A DNA stretch of 64,000 bases. It comes from Nocardioidaceae bacterium. GTDB lineage: Bacteria; Actinomycetota; Actinomycetes; Propionibacteriales; Nocardioidaceae. How positions within the stretch are numbered: position 1 is the stretch's first letter; every line of letters starts with the position of its first letter. The DNA lies in assembly GCA_030447805.1 (NCBI GenBank), contig JAUJOE010000003.1, positions 171,752 through 235,751 of the forward strand, given 5' to 3'. The position numbers and the translations under genes were made by a program. Shown one piece after another: positions 61,632 to 64,000 of this stretch. The notes beneath the pieces are model-generated. The model saw nothing but the letters and a program-made list of their open reading frames with translations. It ran no database searches and had not been told where the DNA came from.

Positions 61632-61686
61632 ATCTCGTCATCTTGACATTAACTGCTGGCGACTGTTAACGTCATACTGACGATAA
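61632..61686. promoter_or_regulatory. Two 21-bp palindromic operators over facing promoters
   Basis: Site 1 (61632-61652): ATCTCGTCA, spacer TCT, TGACATTAA. Site 2 (61666-61686): TTAACGTCA, spacer TAC, TGACGATAA. Both have the form xxxxCGTCA-N3-TGACxxTAA; their centres are 34 bp apart, about three helix turns. A plus-strand promoter TTGACA (61643-61648), 18 bp, TAACGT (61667-61672) and a minus-strand promoter ATGACG, 18 bp, TAATGT (61651-61646) are embedded. Each site covers the -35 of one promoter and the -10 of the other. Confidence 0.6.
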
Positions 61687-61696
61687 AGGAGGAGTC

Positions 61697-62704
61697 ATGG
61701 CAGACATCCAGTACTACCCGTTCGTGCGGCATCTTCGAGGCACCCCGACCGTTCACCTGCGCCAACAGCGCCGCGGCAGGCTCGTTCACGAGGGGGTCGG
61801 CTTGGCGTTCTGGTTCCGGCCGCTGTCGGCGGTGCTGAGTGAGATCCCGGTCGACGACCGCGAGCTTCCGCTGCTGTTCCACGCCCGGACGAGCGACTTC
61901 CAGGACGTGACGGTGCAGGCGACGGTCACCTACCGCATTGTCGACCCCGCCCGCGCGGCCAGCCGCCTGGACTTCAGCATCGACCCCGACCGCGGTCGCT
62001 GGCGCTCGACTCCGCTCGAGCAGCTCGGCGGCCTGGTGGCCGAGCTCGCGCAGCAACCGGCCCTTGAGCTGCTCGCTGCGACGACGCTGCCCGAGGCGCT
62101 GGCCGCCGGGGTGGCGGGCATCCGCGACCGCATCCACTCCGCGCTGGCCGCCGACCCGCGGCTGCGTGACCTCGGCGTTGCCACGCTCGCCGTCCGGGTG
62201 GTGGCCCTGCGGCCGGAGCCCGACGTCGAGAAGGCGCTGCAGACTCCGACCCGGGAGCTGGTGCAGCAGGAGGCCGACCGGGCGACGTACGAGCGTCGGG
62301 CGCTGGCCGTGGAGCGAGAGCGCGCCATCGGCGAGAACGAGCTGCAGAGCCAGATCGAGCTGGCGGTTCGCGAGGAGCAACTGGTCGCCCAGCGCGGCCA
62401 GAACCAGCGGCGTCAGGCCGAGGAGTCGGCGGCCGCTGAGCGGATCGCGGCGCAGGGCGAGGCTGACCGGCAGCGGCTGGTGTCGGCCGGTCAGGCCGAC
62501 GCGACCCGCGTGATCGGCGAGGCCGAAGCGGCTGCAGAGACGGCGAAGCTGGCGGCGTACGACGGCCTCGACCCGCGGATCATCCTCGCGCTCGCAGCAC
62601 GCGAGCTGGCGGGAGACCTGCCCGAGATCGGCACGCTGAACCTGTCCCCCGACCTCCTCACAGCCGCGCTCGGCCAGCTCGTCGGGCCTCAGGGGCAGCG
62701 ATGA
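61697..62704 (+). CDS. SPFH/band-7 domain protein
   Basis: The protein has 335 residues. The SPFH domain lies at about 10-190 ([57 protein letters not shown]). A long charged coiled-coil runs from about 190 to 290 ([20 protein letters not shown]-like; [20 protein letters not shown]). No N-terminal membrane helix is seen, unlike flotillins and stomatins, so it is a soluble or peripheral ring-forming scaffold by inference. AAAGGAGGAGTC gives a near-perfect ribosome binding site. The stop overlaps the next gene (ATGA). Confidence 0.85.
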   Translation: MADIQYYPFVRHLRGTPTVHLRQQRRGRLVHEGVGLAFWFRPLSAVLSEIPVDDRELPLLFHARTSDFQDVTVQATVTYRIVDPARAASRLDFSIDPDRGRWRSTPLEQLGGLVAELAQQPALELLAATTLPEALAAGVAGIRDRIHSALAADPRLRDLGVATLAVRVVALRPEPDVEKALQTPTRELVQQEADRATYERRALAVERERAIGENELQSQIELAVREEQLVAQRGQNQRRQAEESAAAERIAAQGEADRQRLVSAGQADATRVIGEAEAAAETAKLAAYDGLDPRIILALAARELAGDLPEIGTLNLSPDLLTAALGQLVGPQGQR

Positions 62705-63618
62705 CCCTGTCGCCGCGGGCGGTGGTGGTGCACCGCCGTACCGAGCTCGACGAGTTGCTGGCGCGGCACGGTACGCGCGGAGCCGCCGACTTCTTCCTCC
62801 GCACCCGCGAGCGCAGCATCAGCGAGGTGCAGGGACGCCACGACGCCGTGAAGGGGGCGCTGGCGGACGTCAGCGCCGCTGTCCCGACGGACTGGCGCCG
62901 CGGCACCGTGGAGCGGGCCGACCTCGACCGCTTCTTGTTCGAGCCCGACGACGTCATCGTCGCGGTCGGGCAGGACGGACTGGTGGCGAACGTCGCGAAG
63001 TACCTCGACCACCAGCTCGTCATCGGCGTCAACCCCGAGCCGACCGTCAACCCCGGTGTGCTGGTGCCGGTGTCGGTGCCGGCCTTCGGCGACGTCCTGT
63101 CCGCGACAGCTAAGGGATCGGCGGACATCGACGCGCGCACGATGGTCGCGGCCACTTCGGACGACGGCCAGACGTTGCTGGCGGTCAACGAGGTGTACGT
63201 CGGCCACCCCAGCCACCAGTCCGCGCGCTACCGGCTGACGACACCGGCAGGTGAGAGCGAGCGGCAGTCGTCGTCCGGCCTCATCGTCAGCACCGGCACC
63301 GGAGCCACCGGTTGGTGTCGATCGATCTGGCTCGAGCGCCACAGTGAACTACCCCTGCCGGCTCCGGGCGAACCAGGGCTGGCGTGGTTCGTGCGCGAGG
63401 CGTGGCCCTCCCCCGCCACCGGCACGGAGTTGACCGAGGGGCTGCTGAGTGCTGGCGATAGTCTGGTGATCACCGCCGAGACCGACGGGCTCGTCGTCTT
63501 CGGCGACGGTATCGAGACCGACCGGCTCTCGCTCGCGTGGGGCCAGCGACTCACCGTGACCGTGGCTCCGACCGTGCTACGGCTCGTACGGCCAGCCGGT
63601 GGAAGCCGCTCGTTGTAA
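62701..63618 (+). CDS. NAD kinase-like protein (ATP-NAD kinase fold)
   Basis: A 305-residue protein with the order of motifs of NAD kinases. The phosphate loop reads [14 protein letters not shown] (GQDG at 90-93 in place of GGDG, Asp kept). The NE motif is NEVYVGH at 163-169 and [14 protein letters not shown] at about 192-205 corresponds to the TPTGS region. About 80 N-terminal residues ([20 protein letters not shown]) precede. It may phosphorylate NAD(H) or a related nucleotide; the changed first Gly makes the substrate uncertain. Some databases call relatives 'sugar kinase'. It is coupled to the SPFH gene by ATGA. Confidence 0.75.
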   Translation: MTLSPRAVVVHRRTELDELLARHGTRGAADFFLRTRERSISEVQGRHDAVKGALADVSAAVPTDWRRGTVERADLDRFLFEPDDVIVAVGQDGLVANVAKYLDHQLVIGVNPEPTVNPGVLVPVSVPAFGDVLSATAKGSADIDARTMVAATSDDGQTLLAVNEVYVGHPSHQSARYRLTTPAGESERQSSSGLIVSTGTGATGWCRSIWLERHSELPLPAPGEPGLAWFVREAWPSPATGTELTEGLLSAGDSLVITAETDGLVVFGDGIETDRLSLAWGQRLTVTVAPTVLRLVRPAGGSRSL

Positions 63619-63685
63619 CGGCGCGCCACCGAGCGACGCCGTACACCTGGTGGCATAGGCCTTTCCTAGCGCGCCGCCGGCCGGC

Positions 63686-64000
63686 TCAGCGGAGGGTCTG
63701 GCCAGGGCACTGCTGCCGGTACTGCCAGTCGTCTGCGTGCGCCTCGATGAACGCACGTGCCTGTGAGCGGCCGAGGTTCCACTCCAGCCAGTCGTCGCGC
63801 TCCCAGCCGTCGATCGCCAGCGCGCACTCGGCGAGGTGCTGGGGCAGCGTGGCGAGCACGGGGAGGGCGTCGTCGGAGAGGTCACCGAGGTAGTACCAGT
63901 CGACCTTGCCGGTGGCTTCGTACCGGTCGAGGTTCTGCCGAGCGATCCAGGCGTCGGGGTTGATGGCGGCCAGGCCGAGCAGCAGCGTCACGCCGCTGAA
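63686..64000 (-). CDS. DUF4153/DUF4173-type membrane protein, C-terminal part only
   Basis: The gene runs off the right edge of the window; the visible 100 or so residues are the C-terminus. It ends a hydrophobic helix (VTLLLGLAAINPDAWIARQN) followed by LDRYEATGKVDWYYLGDLSD and LVLATLP-like DDALPVLATLPQH. The IARxNLxRYxxTGKVDxxYL pattern is that of the DUF4153/DUF4173 proteins. Function unknown. The stop is at 63686-63688. Confidence 0.7.
   Translation of the reverse strand, partial: FSGVTLLLGLAAINPDAWIARQNLDRYEATGKVDWYYLGDLSDDALPVLATLPQHLAECALAIDGWERDDWLEWNLGRSQARAFIEAHADDWQYRQQCPGQTLR

Overview
The window is GC-rich chromosomal DNA from an actinobacterium. Markers are a WhiB1-type regulator, the 24-residue ribosomal protein bL37, a SigR/RsrA pair, a fused E2-E1 2-oxoglutarate dehydrogenase (Kgd), the SodN/SodX nickel superoxide dismutase pair, and the order argS-lysA-thrC-thrB-rho-rpmE-prfA-prmC-tsaC-wecA-atp. 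A secreted choice-of-anchor-P-like protein and several small families suggest a Nocardioides-like member of the Propionibacteriales. That placement is inference.

Layout. 0-7.4 kb: corrinoid adenosyltransferase, a decayed GNAT gene, an AlkA-like glycosylase, an SRPBCC protein, a threonine dehydratase-like enzyme, a phosphotransferase and a DUF222/HNH (13E12-type) gene. 7.4-27.3 kb, all minus strand: one long housekeeping array. In transcription order it runs argS, lysA, thrC, thrB (arginyl-tRNA, lysine and threonine supply), rho, rpmE, prfA, prmC, tsaC, wecA (termination, translation release, tRNA modification, cell-envelope lipid sugar), then the complete F-ATPase operon atpZ-atpI-B-E-F-H-A-G-D-C and a DUF2550 gene. 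Homoserine dehydrogenase, normally between lysA and thrC, is absent. 27.4-32.8 kb: tRNA-Arg(CCG), a secreted protein, then a patchwork: a 5' fragment of kgd, a second 3'-truncated prfA, a second rpmE and a second 5'-truncated rho joined to a stray signal-peptide start. 32.8-44.5 kb: intact kgd, a sulfatase, an oxidoreductase, sodX/sodN, whiB1, bL37, and the operon SRAP-hydrolase-sigR-rsrA with a SigR-type promoter. 44.5-45.9 kb: an IS3-family element between two copies of a 32-bp repeat. 46-58 kb: archaeal-type aspS, DoxX, aroA-rsgA, hisN, a CBS protein, thpR, a GAF-PAS-GGDEF-EAL protein, a cold-shock protein and aldose epimerase. 58-64 kb: GNAT, LLM oxidoreductase, and a divergent module of an NrtR-like NUDIX regulator facing an SPFH protein overlapped by an NAD-kinase-like protein. 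Two phased 21-bp palindromes sit exactly on the two facing promoters of this module.

Quality caveat. Many core genes (atpD, atpA, argS, lysA, aspS, wecA, hisN, whiB1 and others) are split by one- or two-base indels, often in short runs of one base, while the encoded protein stays conserved on both sides. I read most of these as sequence errors and give the repaired gene span. The truncated prfA/rho/kgd copies and the internal duplication in atpD are different in kind: they are rearrangements, or joins made in assembly.
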